A program made the translations under genes and the position numbers. A stretch of 64,000 nucleotides of DNA from Deltaproteobacteria bacterium (lineage in GTDB: Bacteria; Desulfobacterota; Desulfuromonadia; Geobacterales; Pseudopelobacteraceae). The first letter of the stretch is position 1. Every line of letters begins with the position of its first letter. Positions 43,546-52,571 of this stretch are shown in pieces. Where the stretch lies: the NCBI GenBank assembly GCA_021850095.1, contig JAJZRX010000004.1, forward strand, positions 51,166 through 115,165, in the 5' to 3' direction. The notes under the pieces are model-generated. The model saw only the letters and a list, made by a program, of their open reading frames with translations, was not told the DNA's origin and made no database searches.

Positions 43546-44205
43546 TCAAAACCGGAAGCTCGTAACCCCCACACGATCACACATGCCAGAAAGCCGGCAA
43601 CTGGAACAGCGGGGCGAAACCGGATGGCAGTGGTTTTGTCCAAATGCCACCAGCAGTTCGTTGATCTGAATCCAATATTCGGGGGGAAGCTTTTCCTTGA
43701 GCGCAAATTCGGATTGGTCGGGAGTTTTGGTTTTGATGTATCCCCAGCGGTTGCAGATCCGGTGTACATGGGTATCAACACAGATACCCGGTTTGCCGAA
43801 CCCGAGTGTCAGCACAAGGTTTGCCGTCTTGCGCCCTACCCCTTTGAACGCAAGGAGTCGATCGATTTCATCCGGTACGGTGCCTGCGTACTCCGAAACC
43901 AGTACCCTTGATATTTCCAGAATCTGGGCAGCCTTGGTGCGATAAAATCCGGCCGGATAAATCAGGGATGCAATTTCAGCAGCGGAAAGCCTTACCATAT
44001 CAGCAGGGGTTTCCGCACACGCAAACAGTCGAGCCGACGCCTGTCCCGTCACCTCGTCCCGGGTACGCAGTGATATTATACAGGAAACCAGGACTTTGAA
44101 CGGGCTGTGCTGGCATTGCGCTATGATCGAAACTGCCGGTGTCCGCCAGGAGGGGTATTCCTCACGCAGAATGTCCAGTGCTTTGTGAATTTCTTCGGGA
44201 CTCAT
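43546..44205 (-). CDS. nth: Endonuclease III
   Basis: 219 residues. Helix-hairpin-helix LLAFKGVGRKTANLVLTLGF with catalytic Lys, catalytic Asp in ICVDTHVHRICNRWG, and a C-terminal 4Fe-4S set CHPVSPRCSSCRLSGMC (C-x6-C-x2-C-x5-C). Removes oxidised pyrimidines in base-excision repair. Divergent from the PHP gene with 80 bp between. Confidence 0.95.
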   Translation of the reverse strand: MSPEEIHKALDILREEYPSWRTPAVSIIAQCQHSPFKVLVSCIISLRTRDEVTGQASARLFACAETPADMVRLSAAEIASLIYPAGFYRTKAAQILEISRVLVSEYAGTVPDEIDRLLAFKGVGRKTANLVLTLGFGKPGICVDTHVHRICNRWGYIKTKTPDQSEFALKEKLPPEYWIQINELLVAFGQNHCHPVSPRCSSCRLSGMCDRVGVTSFRF

Positions 44206-44285
44206 TTTTCGGGATACTACCGTATGCCCCCCATCTGCGCAATACTGGTTTTACTTTTCGGGCGCTTGCCTGTAGTATCTTTCTC

Positions 44286-45158
44286 ATGAATATTGATCTG
44301 CATATCCACTCCAGCTATTCCGACGGCGCCTACTCACCCAGCGAGCTTATCAAACTGGCACTGCAGCAGAACGTCACTACGCTTGCAATTGCCGACCACG
44401 ATTCCGTCGCCGGCATACCTTCCGGGATTGCCGCCGGTCATTTGTGCGGCATAGAAGTCATACCGGCCACGGAACTTTCAGTACAATTTGACACCTATAA
44501 TGACGTTCATCTGCTGGGATACGGATTTGACTATGAAGACGAATTCTTTCTCCAGCAACTGAACGGATTCAGAAACCGGCGCGAACGGCGCAACGAAGAA
44601 ATTCTGAATCTGGTGAATCAATTATTGCTGACCGAGGGGCGCCTGGAGATTCCTGTTCAAGAGGTCCGGGCCTATGCCCACGGCTCCCTTGGACGGCCGC
44701 ATATCGCCAGAGTTTTACTTGATCGCCAGTATGTAACCAACGTGGAAGACGCTTTCCGGCGCTATCTGATACCCTGCAACGTTCCCAAAAGCTACTGGCC
44801 CATGGCTGACGCAATCGGGGAAATCCACCGTCTTGGCGGCGTGGCGGTGCTGGCCCATCCAACCAGCATCAGCAAAAACTCCGAAGAGCTGAAGCAGATT
44901 ATTATGAAGCTGAAAGGTATCGGACTTGACGGCGTGGAGGTATTCAACAACATGGGCTGGCCGCAGGAAATTGAATTCTTGAGGCGGCTGTCAATCGAGC
45001 TCGATCTGATCGTTACGGCGGGTTCGGATTTCCACGGCATCGAAGATGGGCTGGAAATTGGAAAAGGGCGGGAAGGCATCCGCTTTGACAGCGACTTTCT
45101 CGCCCCTCTTTACGACCGGATTCGCTCACGACGGGACCGGATGCGGGGAATGGTTTAG
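44286..45158 (+). CDS. PHP-domain phosphoesterase
   Basis: 290 residues from the ATG at 44286. Metal-binding motifs DLHIHSSYSDGAYSPSEL, IADHDSVAGI, YAHGSLGRPHIARVLL, VLAHPTS and AGSDFHGIE. Matches the family of 3',5'-nucleotide bisphosphatase/5'-3' exonuclease RNase AM (YciV/TrpH-like). Convergent with the kinase-like gene, whose stop overlaps its own by 4 bp. Confidence 0.88.
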   Translation: MNIDLHIHSSYSDGAYSPSELIKLALQQNVTTLAIADHDSVAGIPSGIAAGHLCGIEVIPATELSVQFDTYNDVHLLGYGFDYEDEFFLQQLNGFRNRRERRNEEILNLVNQLLLTEGRLEIPVQEVRAYAHGSLGRPHIARVLLDRQYVTNVEDAFRRYLIPCNVPKSYWPMADAIGEIHRLGGVAVLAHPTSISKNSEELKQIIMKLKGIGLDGVEVFNNMGWPQEIEFLRRLSIELDLIVTAGSDFHGIEDGLEIGKGREGIRFDSDFLAPLYDRIRSRRDRMRGMV

Positions 45159-45985
45159 AGTTTATCCTTGTAGGCTTTGTAGTTGACTACCTGAATATCG
45201 TCGTTGACGGCTGTGACGCCTTTTACGGAACGTACGATACCGATTGCGGCCTGTTTTTGAGCATCCGAGGTTATATAACCGCCCAGCGACACAACGCCCT
45301 TGTCAAAGGTAATCGAGAAGGGTCGGTAGTCTTCCAGAACCGGCGAGGTCAAGAGGGCCGTCTCGATTTTCTTCACCATTATGACTGATTCAATCATCGC
45401 AACCGAGGACTTGTCGGCATCCTTCAGCGAGGGCTCCTTCACGGCAGCTATTATGCATTCGGTTATGGTTGCTCCCGAAAGTCGCGAGGTGTTGAAGACC
45501 ATATCGTAATTATTCGGATCACGCCAGTCACGATCAAAGTAGAAATGAATGAAACCGCCCCGTTGATGGTCGCTGCGGCGAATCAGGGAACGGGCCATGT
45601 CAGGGTCGATCCACTCCCTCTCGGCAAAGCGCTCCACCCGCTCTTCAAAATCGGCGATAAAGCGGAGACGCAGCACATTTTTGCACCCCTTGAGCAGGTC
45701 CTGCCCGCCCCGTCCGTAAATAACGACATTACCCTTTCGAGCCATGTCCAGAATGATCAACTCTACGGAATTAAGTGCTGCGGCGCGTTTCCGGTCTTCT
45801 GCGGTGATATAGGCGGGCGGTTTTTCATCGACCAGCTGCAACAGTTCTGGAGACAATCCATATTGAGAAGCCAGCTGACTGATACGCTGACCATCGATCA
45901 GCGTATACTTGAGTTTTTTGGCAATTTCAGTGGCAATCTGATAGGCACCGGTGCCCATCTCCCGTGAAACCGTTATAACAGCCAT
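45155..45985 (-). CDS. Cytidylate kinase-like protein fused to a BON domain
   Basis: 276 residues. N-terminal kinase-like domain: ITVSREMGTGAYQIATEIAK (P-loop-like but lacking a clear GxxGxGKS), LIDGQRISQLAS, VVIYGRGGQDLL and DFEERVERFAEREWI. C-terminal BON domain at about 205-276 (VMVKKIETALLTSPVLEDYR, VSLGGYITSDAQKQAAIGIV, GVTAVNDDIQVV). The BON domain suggests membrane or ligand binding in a signalling role. No typical NMP kinase partner nearby. Confidence 0.8.
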   Translation of the reverse strand: MAVITVSREMGTGAYQIATEIAKKLKYTLIDGQRISQLASQYGLSPELLQLVDEKPPAYITAEDRKRAAALNSVELIILDMARKGNVVIYGRGGQDLLKGCKNVLRLRFIADFEERVERFAEREWIDPDMARSLIRRSDHQRGGFIHFYFDRDWRDPNNYDMVFNTSRLSGATITECIIAAVKEPSLKDADKSSVAMIESVIMVKKIETALLTSPVLEDYRPFSITFDKGVVSLGGYITSDAQKQAAIGIVRSVKGVTAVNDDIQVVNYKAYKDKL

Positions 45986-46094
45986 TTACAATCCTCCCGG
46001 AAAGATAACAATTAACCCGCTTATATCACGTTATGGTTGTGCATACAAGGTGCTCGTGATAGCGTGGCAACTCACCATATGTAAGGAAACTACT

Positions 46095-46712
46095 GTGACC
46101 GAAGCCACTGTTTTTGCGTTAAGATTATGTGCTTTTGCCGGAGTGCACTCTTTACTGGCATCACCGAGGGTCAAACGAATCCTGACCGGTGACAGTCCGG
46201 CCAGACGAAAAATGTACCGCCTGTTCTACAACCTGATTTCATTGGTCCTTTTCGGCTGGGCAATGAGCGCTTATCGCAACACCCCGGTACTTTATGTTGC
46301 GCCCGGCATCTGGAGTCTGGTCATGTATCTGATGCAGGCCCTCTTTATTGGCCTGCTTTTCGTCTGTGTGCGTCAAACCGGCGCGGCGGAATTCATCGGG
46401 CTGTCCGGGGCTGACACTGCCGGAAACCGCAAACCGCGCCTGGTTACCAGCGGCTGCTACCGTATCGTGCGCCATCCGCTTTACCTGTTTTCAATGCTGT
46501 TTCTGCTCTCCAACCCGGTTGTAACGACTCGCTGGCTGATTTTAACCCTGTTTTCGTTCACCTACTTCATCATCGGCGCGCTGGTCGAGGAACGCCGTCT
46601 GCTGGCTGAATTCGGCAGCGAGTATCAACAGTACCGTCAAAAAGTCCCATTTTTAATACCCAGAACCTCGAAAATCCGGCTTTCAGTTCATCAGGACAAA
46701 AGCGCTCCCTGA
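46095..46712 (+). CDS. Isoprenylcysteine/NnrU-type membrane methyltransferase
   Basis: About 205 residues from a GTG at 46095 (AAGGAA upstream). Five TM segments. The C-terminal signature GCYRIVRHPLYLFSM, then ALVEERRLLAEFGSEY, QQYRQKVPFLIP is that of membrane methyltransferases of the ICMT/PEMT group. Substrate unknown. Convergent with the next gene, 5 bp apart. Confidence 0.8.
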   Translation: MTEATVFALRLCAFAGVHSLLASPRVKRILTGDSPARRKMYRLFYNLISLVLFGWAMSAYRNTPVLYVAPGIWSLVMYLMQALFIGLLFVCVRQTGAAEFIGLSGADTAGNRKPRLVTSGCYRIVRHPLYLFSMLFLLSNPVVTTRWLILTLFSFTYFIIGALVEERRLLAEFGSEYQQYRQKVPFLIPRTSKIRLSVHQDKSAP

Positions 46713-46716
46713 TTCG

Positions 46717-47583
46717 CTACAGCACATCGGCCGAGACCGTTATGACCAGCCGGCGGCAGGTATCGCCGCAGGCGATATCAAGCGGTATCCGCAGAACCGT
46801 CCCCTCGCTGGTAAAGGAATCAGCCGCGATCGAGATGCGCGGTATTTCGGCACTATCATTCGACAGCTCCGCTTTTTCAGGAGGAATGTCCGGCGAAGCA
46901 GCGGAAACGCTTTCCACAGCCTCCCCCGGAGAGAATGATTCATCACCCTCGTCATACGGGGAACGCCCCGCTCCTCCTGTTGACACAGGTTGTTGAGCGG
47001 CATCGGCAATGCGTTCCATAACCGGCCTGACAAGCGCTGACAGAGCGTCCAGCATTCCTTCTCCGCTTTCAGCATTGGAACGGCAGGCCGTCAAACCGGG
47101 CAGATCCAGTAACGACGGGAGCTGCGACAGATCGTGATCACATTTTTCCGCATCGGAGCAGTCGAACTGCAGCACAAGCGGAATATCCTGCACACCGACT
47201 CCATAGGCTGACAACAGGTCGCGCAATTCCGACACGCTTTCCCGGGCCTGCACAATACGGTCAGGCGCCGGATCGACCATTATCACCAGGCCATCGGCGC
47301 CTTTGAGCGTCATTTTCCAGGTGGCCGGATTTTTTACCGGCCCGGTAAGGGTATAAACGTGCAGACGCAGTCGATACCCATCCGCCAGAGGTGTTTCAAA
47401 GGGGCTGAAATCAAAAAACAGCAGGTTGTCCCCACCGGCGGGAACATGCTTGAGTTCCCCGCGCAGCACCGGTTTGATCCGCGAATAAATGTAACGCAAA
47501 GCGGCGCCCTTGCCGCTGCCGGCCGGGCCGTAGTACACAAGTTTGGCATTGATTTCTTTTTTGGCATGATTAACAAGTGCCAT
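46717..47583 (-). CDS. MglA-like GTPase with degenerate nucleotide motifs
   Basis: 288 residues. N-terminal small-GTPase-like domain (to about 190). The P-loop is YYGPAGSGKGAALRYIY, where Gly replaces the usual Thr/Ser after Lys; the G4 motif reads LQFDCSDA where MglA-like proteins have NKxD. A Ser/Pro/acidic tail follows (about 200-260). It is the third gene of a unit with 47602 and 48424, in the order SPOR, helical, GTPase on the minus strand. May be a scaffold rather than an active GTPase. Confidence 0.7.
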   Translation of the reverse strand: MALVNHAKKEINAKLVYYGPAGSGKGAALRYIYSRIKPVLRGELKHVPAGGDNLLFFDFSPFETPLADGYRLRLHVYTLTGPVKNPATWKMTLKGADGLVIMVDPAPDRIVQARESVSELRDLLSAYGVGVQDIPLVLQFDCSDAEKCDHDLSQLPSLLDLPGLTACRSNAESGEGMLDALSALVRPVMERIADAAQQPVSTGGAGRSPYDEGDESFSPGEAVESVSAASPDIPPEKAELSNDSAEIPRISIAADSFTSEGTVLRIPLDIACGDTCRRLVITVSADVL

Positions 47584-47601
47584 CGGGCTCTCCCAACCGG
47601 T

Positions 47602-48414
47602 CTACTTTTTCTTGTTCAACAGCAACCGTTTTGCCATGGTTGAAACAACGGATGAGATATTTTTGCTTTTGGCAAAACCGGCCAGATCCTTTTCGCTCAT
47701 CGTGGCAAGATAACGCATGGAGTTCTGCACCGGTGTCCGACTGTTTTCAATCAGACTTTTGCGTATCTTGTAGCTCTTGATCCACTCCTTGTTGGAGCAG
47801 ATCAGGCGCATGATCTCGTCATTCTGGATGCCGGATTTGATCAACTGCAGCACTTCACCTTCGGTCATGCGCGGGTTTTTGACGACACTTCCCGAAACCA
47901 GCTTGTTGGAATCCTTGACCAGTATGGAACGCCACTCCTTGTCTCCGGTGAGCGCCATCTTGATCTTTTCGCCGATCCCCATCAGCTGCGAAATTTTGAA
48001 TTTGCTGATGAACTGCTCCCCCTCTTCGTCAACGGGAACATCATCGTCCGGATCGCCACCTTCCCCTTCAGACAGGTCATCCGGCATGTCGGACTCTGCG
48101 GCTTCTTCGGGCACCCAAGCCGGTGGCAAGGCTGCCCGCATGTTCAATACAGATTCCAGAACAAGCGGATGGGACTTTTCTGAATCAGCATAACTACGAA
48201 TCACCTCTTCCGACAACTGCCGGAGGCGCTCAAGCGCGAGCGACCGGACGAACGGATCGGCGTCCTTTGAAAGACAGAAAAGGAGTGTTACCCGTTCAAA
48301 CGGCTCCATGGCGTCAGCCGCGTCACACCCGGCCAGCCTGGATTCGAGAGAAGTCCCCGGCCGCACATGCAAGGCCACGACCGGGGGGATGGATAACTTG
48401 ATTTTTTCCGACAT
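47602..48414 (-). CDS. Hypothetical helical protein
   Basis: 270 residues, no firm family. N-terminal helices resemble HEAT-like repeats (DADPFVRSLALERLRQLSEE), then an acidic linker (about 115-140), then a conserved-looking domain QFISKFKISQLMGIGEKIKM, AKSKNISSVVSTMAKRLL. Gap to the GTPase gene is 18 bp and to the SPOR gene 9 bp; the three probably form one operon. Confidence 0.6.
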   Translation of the reverse strand: MSEKIKLSIPPVVALHVRPGTSLESRLAGCDAADAMEPFERVTLLFCLSKDADPFVRSLALERLRQLSEEVIRSYADSEKSHPLVLESVLNMRAALPPAWVPEEAAESDMPDDLSEGEGGDPDDDVPVDEEGEQFISKFKISQLMGIGEKIKMALTGDKEWRSILVKDSNKLVSGSVVKNPRMTEGEVLQLIKSGIQNDEIMRLICSNKEWIKSYKIRKSLIENSRTPVQNSMRYLATMSEKDLAGFAKSKNISSVVSTMAKRLLLNKKK

Positions 48415-48423
48415 CAGACTTGA

Positions 48424-49578
48424 TTACTGCCGAACGAGAGCAGATTTGATTCCGGCGCCCTTCAGCTTGGCCAGTGCCGCATCGGCGGCTTTTTTATCGC
48501 TGAACGGGCCAACGGCCAGACTCTGGGTGGGTATTGCAGTTTCTGTGCGCTTGAGGGTCACCGGAAAACCGGCCGCATCCAGGCGTTCTTTCTCGGAGGA
48601 GGCCCTGGCATCCAGCAGATAGGATCCGGCATACACCATATGCTTGCCCCCCTGTTCAATCAGAAACGCATCTGATGTGTGGCGTTTAAGCTTGGCAACC
48701 GCGGCCTGCGCAGCACTTTTGTCGGTAAATTCAGCATAGAAAAGCCGGTTCATGGAGGTCTTTTTACGGACACCAGGCTTTACCAGCGGGGTAAACCCGG
48801 CTTTTCGAACACGTCCCATATCCATGGACAGGGCCTCTTCAAGAACATAATTGCCCACCTGCACCGCCCACTCCCCACCCTGTCCTTCCGTTACGACGGC
48901 AGTTGAAGCCGTAACGGACTTTTTGGGCTTCTGAACAGGTTTCGCCGCAACCTTTTTGGCGACAGGCTTTTCGATTTTCTTTTCGGGAAGCGGCTTCACT
49001 TCGGCCGCTGCCTTTACTGTTTCAGTCTTGGCAACAGCAGCTTTCTGAACTTTATTGTCCGCAACCGAAGCGGGTTGGGGTTTTTTCTCGGCGATTTTGG
49101 GAGGCTGGGCACTCTTGGCTGACTCGGTGGTTTTAGAAGGCTGTACGGCCTTGGGAGCCAGCGCGGTCTTGGGAGACTCAACCTTTTTGGGTTCCTGTTT
49201 TGGATTGGGCGGCAGCGGCGTTTTGGCGGCAGTCCCGACAGGTGCAGCGGGAGCAGGCGCCACCGCCGGAGCAGAAACCGCATTGGGCGGCTGGGTATTT
49301 GGCGGAACTGCGGCGGCATTCTGATCGTTTACTTTTGAGGCGACAGCGGCAGTATCACCATCCCGCGCCGGCAAAGGCATTTTCACAACCTGCGGCGTCG
49401 GAACCTGGGCAGGCTTGGAAACCTCAAGCGGCTTGATCAGGCCGGTAAAAAAGTACAGGTAGGCAAAACCGCCCAACAGTACCAACAACAGCACCAGCAG
49501 CCCATTCTGGTTCTTTTTTTCAGCGGCTGGTTCCTTGTGGGGAGCATCATCAGAACCTTTACTGAACTTGAAATCCAT
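48424..49578 (-). CDS. Membrane-anchored SPOR-domain protein
   Basis: 384 residues from the ATG at 49578 (GGAGG upstream). One TM helix (GLLVLLLVLLGGFAYLYFF), a long Pro/Ala/Lys-rich linker (about 60-230), then a SPOR region: WAVQVGNYVLEEALSMDMGR, FYAEFTDKSAAQAAVAKLK, and a second half LAVGPFSDKKAADAALAKLK. SPOR domains bind denuded septal glycan. Likely cell-envelope role. Confidence 0.8.
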   Translation of the reverse strand: MDFKFSKGSDDAPHKEPAAEKKNQNGLLVLLLVLLGGFAYLYFFTGLIKPLEVSKPAQVPTPQVVKMPLPARDGDTAAVASKVNDQNAAAVPPNTQPPNAVSAPAVAPAPAAPVGTAAKTPLPPNPKQEPKKVESPKTALAPKAVQPSKTTESAKSAQPPKIAEKKPQPASVADNKVQKAAVAKTETVKAAAEVKPLPEKKIEKPVAKKVAAKPVQKPKKSVTASTAVVTEGQGGEWAVQVGNYVLEEALSMDMGRVRKAGFTPLVKPGVRKKTSMNRLFYAEFTDKSAAQAAVAKLKRHTSDAFLIEQGGKHMVYAGSYLLDARASSEKERLDAAGFPVTLKRTETAIPTQSLAVGPFSDKKAADAALAKLKGAGIKSALVRQ

Positions 49579-49637
49579 GTACAACCTCCGTTAAACAGCG
49601 GAGCCCCGTTACACGGGACCATGACGCCATTCATTTA

Positions 49638-51728
49638 TTAATGTGCATCTTTTTTAACGGCCTGCGCATCGGCAATTATTTTTTGAGCCAGGTGGGTCGG
49701 GACTTCCTCGTAATGGGAAAACTCTGTGCTGAACAGACCCCGGTCACTGGTCATTGACTTGAGGTCGTTGGAGTAGGCCAGCACCTCCGACATCGGCACG
49801 ACTGCCCGTATGATCTGGGAGTTGGCCTTGGGCTCCACGCCGACTACCTTGCCCCGCCGCGAGTTCAGATCACCGATGACATCTCCCATATTCTCGTCCG
49901 GCACGGTAATCTTCATGGTGACAATCGGCTCCAGCAGAACCGGCTTGCAGACTTCCATCGCCTTCTTGAAAGCCATGGAACCGGCAACCTTGAAAGCCAT
50001 CTCGGAAGAGTCTACGGTGTGGAATGAACCGTCGTAGAGCGCCACCTTGAAGTCCACCACCGGATAACCGGCCAGGAAACCTTCCAGACAAGCTTCCTGA
50101 ATGCCTTTGTCCACGGCTGGAATGTACTGGCGGGGAATGACGCCGCCGACGATCTTGTCTTCAAAAACATACCCTTCGCCACGTCCGCTCGGCGACATTT
50201 CGATCCAGCAATCACCATACTGTCCGCGTCCGCCGGACTGTTTCTTGTATTTGCCCTGAACCTTGGCCGTGCCGCGAATCGTCTCCAGATAGGGAACCTT
50301 GGGGGTCTTGAGCAGAACTTCCACGCCGAACTTGCGCTTCATCTTCTCAACGATGACTTCCAGATGGACCTGGCCCATACCGGAAATGATAAACTCCTTG
50401 GTCTGGGTGTCGCGGTGCGACTCCAGGGTCGGCTCCTCCTCGATCATGCGGTGCAGCGCGTTGTGGATCTTGTCTTCATCGGCCTTGGTCTTGGGTTCGA
50501 TGGCATAGGAAATAACCGGCAGCAATTGCTTGGCCGGTTCGTAGATGATCGGTTTGGCCGGGTCGCAGAGCGTGTCGCCGGTGATGGTTTCCTTCAATTT
50601 GGCCACCGCCACGATATCGCCGGCCACGGCCTGCTTGATCGGATGCTGTTTTTTACCTTCCAGTTCGTAGATCTGACCGATGCGCTCTTCAACCCCGCGG
50701 GTGGAATTGAATACCGTCGAGTCGGAGTTGAGCACTCCGGAGTAAACCCGGAAGATCGTTATTTTGCCGGTATACGGATCGGAGGTGGTCTTGAAGACCA
50801 GGGCCGAGAAAGGCTCTTTCTCGTCCGGGGCCCGCTCGATCATCTCCTCGGTTTTGGGATGAACGCCAACCGCTTTGGTACGGTCCAGCGGAGACGGCAG
50901 ATAGGCGCAGACCGCATCCAGCAGGTGCAGCACGCCGATGTTTGCGGTGGCGGATCCGCACAGTACGGCGGTAAAGGTGTTGCGCATCGTGCCGACCCGC
51001 AGACCGTCAATGATCTCTTCTTCGGTCAGCTCTCCACTTTCAAGATATTTTTCGGTCAGGGCATCATACGCTTCGGCAACCGTTTCGACCATGTGCTCTC
51101 TCAAGCGTGCGGCTTCGTCGGCATATGCGGCCGGAATCGCTCCTTCGGTGAATTTGCCCGAGCCATCCTTGTCGTAAAAGCAGGCTTTCATGCTGATCAG
51201 ATCAATGATGCCTTCAAAGTCTGCTTCCAGCCCGATCGGCATCTGAATAGCGACACCGCGCGCTCCCAGGGTTTTTTCCATGTCGTCGATGGCACGCAGA
51301 AAGCTGGCACGTTCCCGGTCCAGCTTGTTGACAAAGGCTATGCGCGGAATTTCGAACTCGTTGGCCCATTTCCAGATCTCTTCCGTCTGCGCCTTGACGC
51401 CCGAAATGGCTGAAAGAATCACGACCGCACAATCCAGGGCCCGCATGCAGGCGCGGGTATCGGCAATGAAGTTGCCGTAGCCGGGGGTATCCACGATATG
51501 GATCGAGTGTTCTTTCCACTCGCAATGATCCAGAGCCGAGGTGATCGAAATTTTACGTTTGATTTCCTCCGGCTCGAAATCCATGGTGGAGGTGCCGTCA
51601 TCAACCCGCCCCAATCGGTCAATCATGCCGGTATTGAAAAGAATCGCTTCGGAAAGAGAAGTTTTGCCGGCGCCGCCGTGCGCGACGATACCCAGGTTGC
51701 GGATTTTGCTGGTTTCAAACTGTCCCAT
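49638..51728 (-). CDS. Elongation factor G-like GTPase (EF-G2 type)
   Basis: 696 residues. G1 reads GIVAHGGAGKTSLSEAIL instead of the usual AHIDAGKTT; G3 is VDTPGYGNF, where standard EF-G has DTPGHVDF, so the catalytic His after DTPG is Tyr; G4 NKLD is intact. EF-G domains II-V follow (GGRGQYGDCWIEMSP, GVIPRQYIPAVDKGIQEAC, SRRGKVVGVE). A second EF-G paralogue is common in this group. Function may be ribosome recycling or a specialised translocase. Gap to coaX is 78 bp. Confidence 0.9.
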   Translation of the reverse strand: MGQFETSKIRNLGIVAHGGAGKTSLSEAILFNTGMIDRLGRVDDGTSTMDFEPEEIKRKISITSALDHCEWKEHSIHIVDTPGYGNFIADTRACMRALDCAVVILSAISGVKAQTEEIWKWANEFEIPRIAFVNKLDRERASFLRAIDDMEKTLGARGVAIQMPIGLEADFEGIIDLISMKACFYDKDGSGKFTEGAIPAAYADEAARLREHMVETVAEAYDALTEKYLESGELTEEEIIDGLRVGTMRNTFTAVLCGSATANIGVLHLLDAVCAYLPSPLDRTKAVGVHPKTEEMIERAPDEKEPFSALVFKTTSDPYTGKITIFRVYSGVLNSDSTVFNSTRGVEERIGQIYELEGKKQHPIKQAVAGDIVAVAKLKETITGDTLCDPAKPIIYEPAKQLLPVISYAIEPKTKADEDKIHNALHRMIEEEPTLESHRDTQTKEFIISGMGQVHLEVIVEKMKRKFGVEVLLKTPKVPYLETIRGTAKVQGKYKKQSGGRGQYGDCWIEMSPSGRGEGYVFEDKIVGGVIPRQYIPAVDKGIQEACLEGFLAGYPVVDFKVALYDGSFHTVDSSEMAFKVAGSMAFKKAMEVCKPVLLEPIVTMKITVPDENMGDVIGDLNSRRGKVVGVEPKANSQIIRAVVPMSEVLAYSNDLKSMTSDRGLFSTEFSHYEEVPTHLAQKIIADAQAVKKDAH

Positions 51729-51806
51729 AGAACTGCCTCCTTGTCTGCATAAGTAGAATTAACTGCTCAATTCAAACAAAAAACCGGTCACCAACCGCAC
51801 TTCAAT

Positions 51807-52571
51807 TCATCTGTTCCGCTCATATAATATTCGCAAACCGTCCAGCGTCAGAAACTCATCCACTTCGTCAATTGTTTTGGACTCCGGGGCGATCAGGGAC
51901 GCCAGCCCGCCGGTGGCCACAACCCGGAATTTTTCCTGGCACTCGGCCCGGATAGCGTCGACGATACCGTCCACCAAGCCGACATAACCGAAGAAGATGC
52001 CGGCCTGCATGGAGTTGATCGTGTTTTTGGCAATCACGAAGGGTGGTTTGGCGATATCGACCCGGGGCAGCTTGCTGGCCCGCTGAACAAGTGCCTCCAG
52101 CGAGATGGCCAGGCCGGGTGCAATGGCGCCGCCGCAGTATTCCCCCTTGGCGTTGACGTAGTCAAAGGTGGTGGCCGTGCCGAAATCCACGATCACCAGC
52201 GGACAGCGATGTTTTTCATACCCGGCCACGGCATTGACGATCCGGTCGGCCCCGACTTCCAGGGGATTATCGTACTGTACCGGCAGGCCGGTTTTGATTC
52301 CCGGCCCGACCACATAGGGAGTCAGCTTGAAGATATCCCGGGAGATAGCCTCCATCACGCCGGTTAATGGCGGCACTACCGACGAGATGATCGTGGCCTT
52401 GATCGAGGAGAACGCCAGTCCGGTCTGCCCGAACAGGGTATGCAGCAGCACCGAGTATTCATCCGAGGTGCGGGATTTATCGGTGGAAAGCCGCCAGCTG
52501 CGGAGAAGCCGCTCGCCATCATAAACTCCCAGGACTATATTGCTGTTGCCGACATCTATGACCAGAAGCAT
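51807..52571 (-). CDS. coaX: Type III pantothenate kinase
   Basis: 254 residues. ASKHA motifs: [15 protein letters not shown] (phosphate 1), [14 protein letters not shown] (phosphate 2), and [15 protein letters not shown]; the region [15 protein letters not shown] is typical of CoaX. First step of CoA synthesis from pantothenate. Start lies one base after the birA stop, so the genes are coupled. Confidence 0.94.
   Translation of the reverse strand: MLLVIDVGNSNIVLGVYDGERLLRSWRLSTDKSRTSDEYSVLLHTLFGQTGLAFSSIKATIISSVVPPLTGVMEAISRDIFKLTPYVVGPGIKTGLPVQYDNPLEVGADRIVNAVAGYEKHRCPLVIVDFGTATTFDYVNAKGEYCGGAIAPGLAISLEALVQRASKLPRVDIAKPPFVIAKNTINSMQAGIFFGYVGLVDGIVDAIRAECQEKFRVVATGGLASLIAPESKTIDEVDEFLTLDGLRILYERNR

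Noticed and set aside
50364..51413. Long plus-strand open frame (349 codons) inside the EF-G gene
   Set aside because: Antisense shadow of EF-G with no family likeness.
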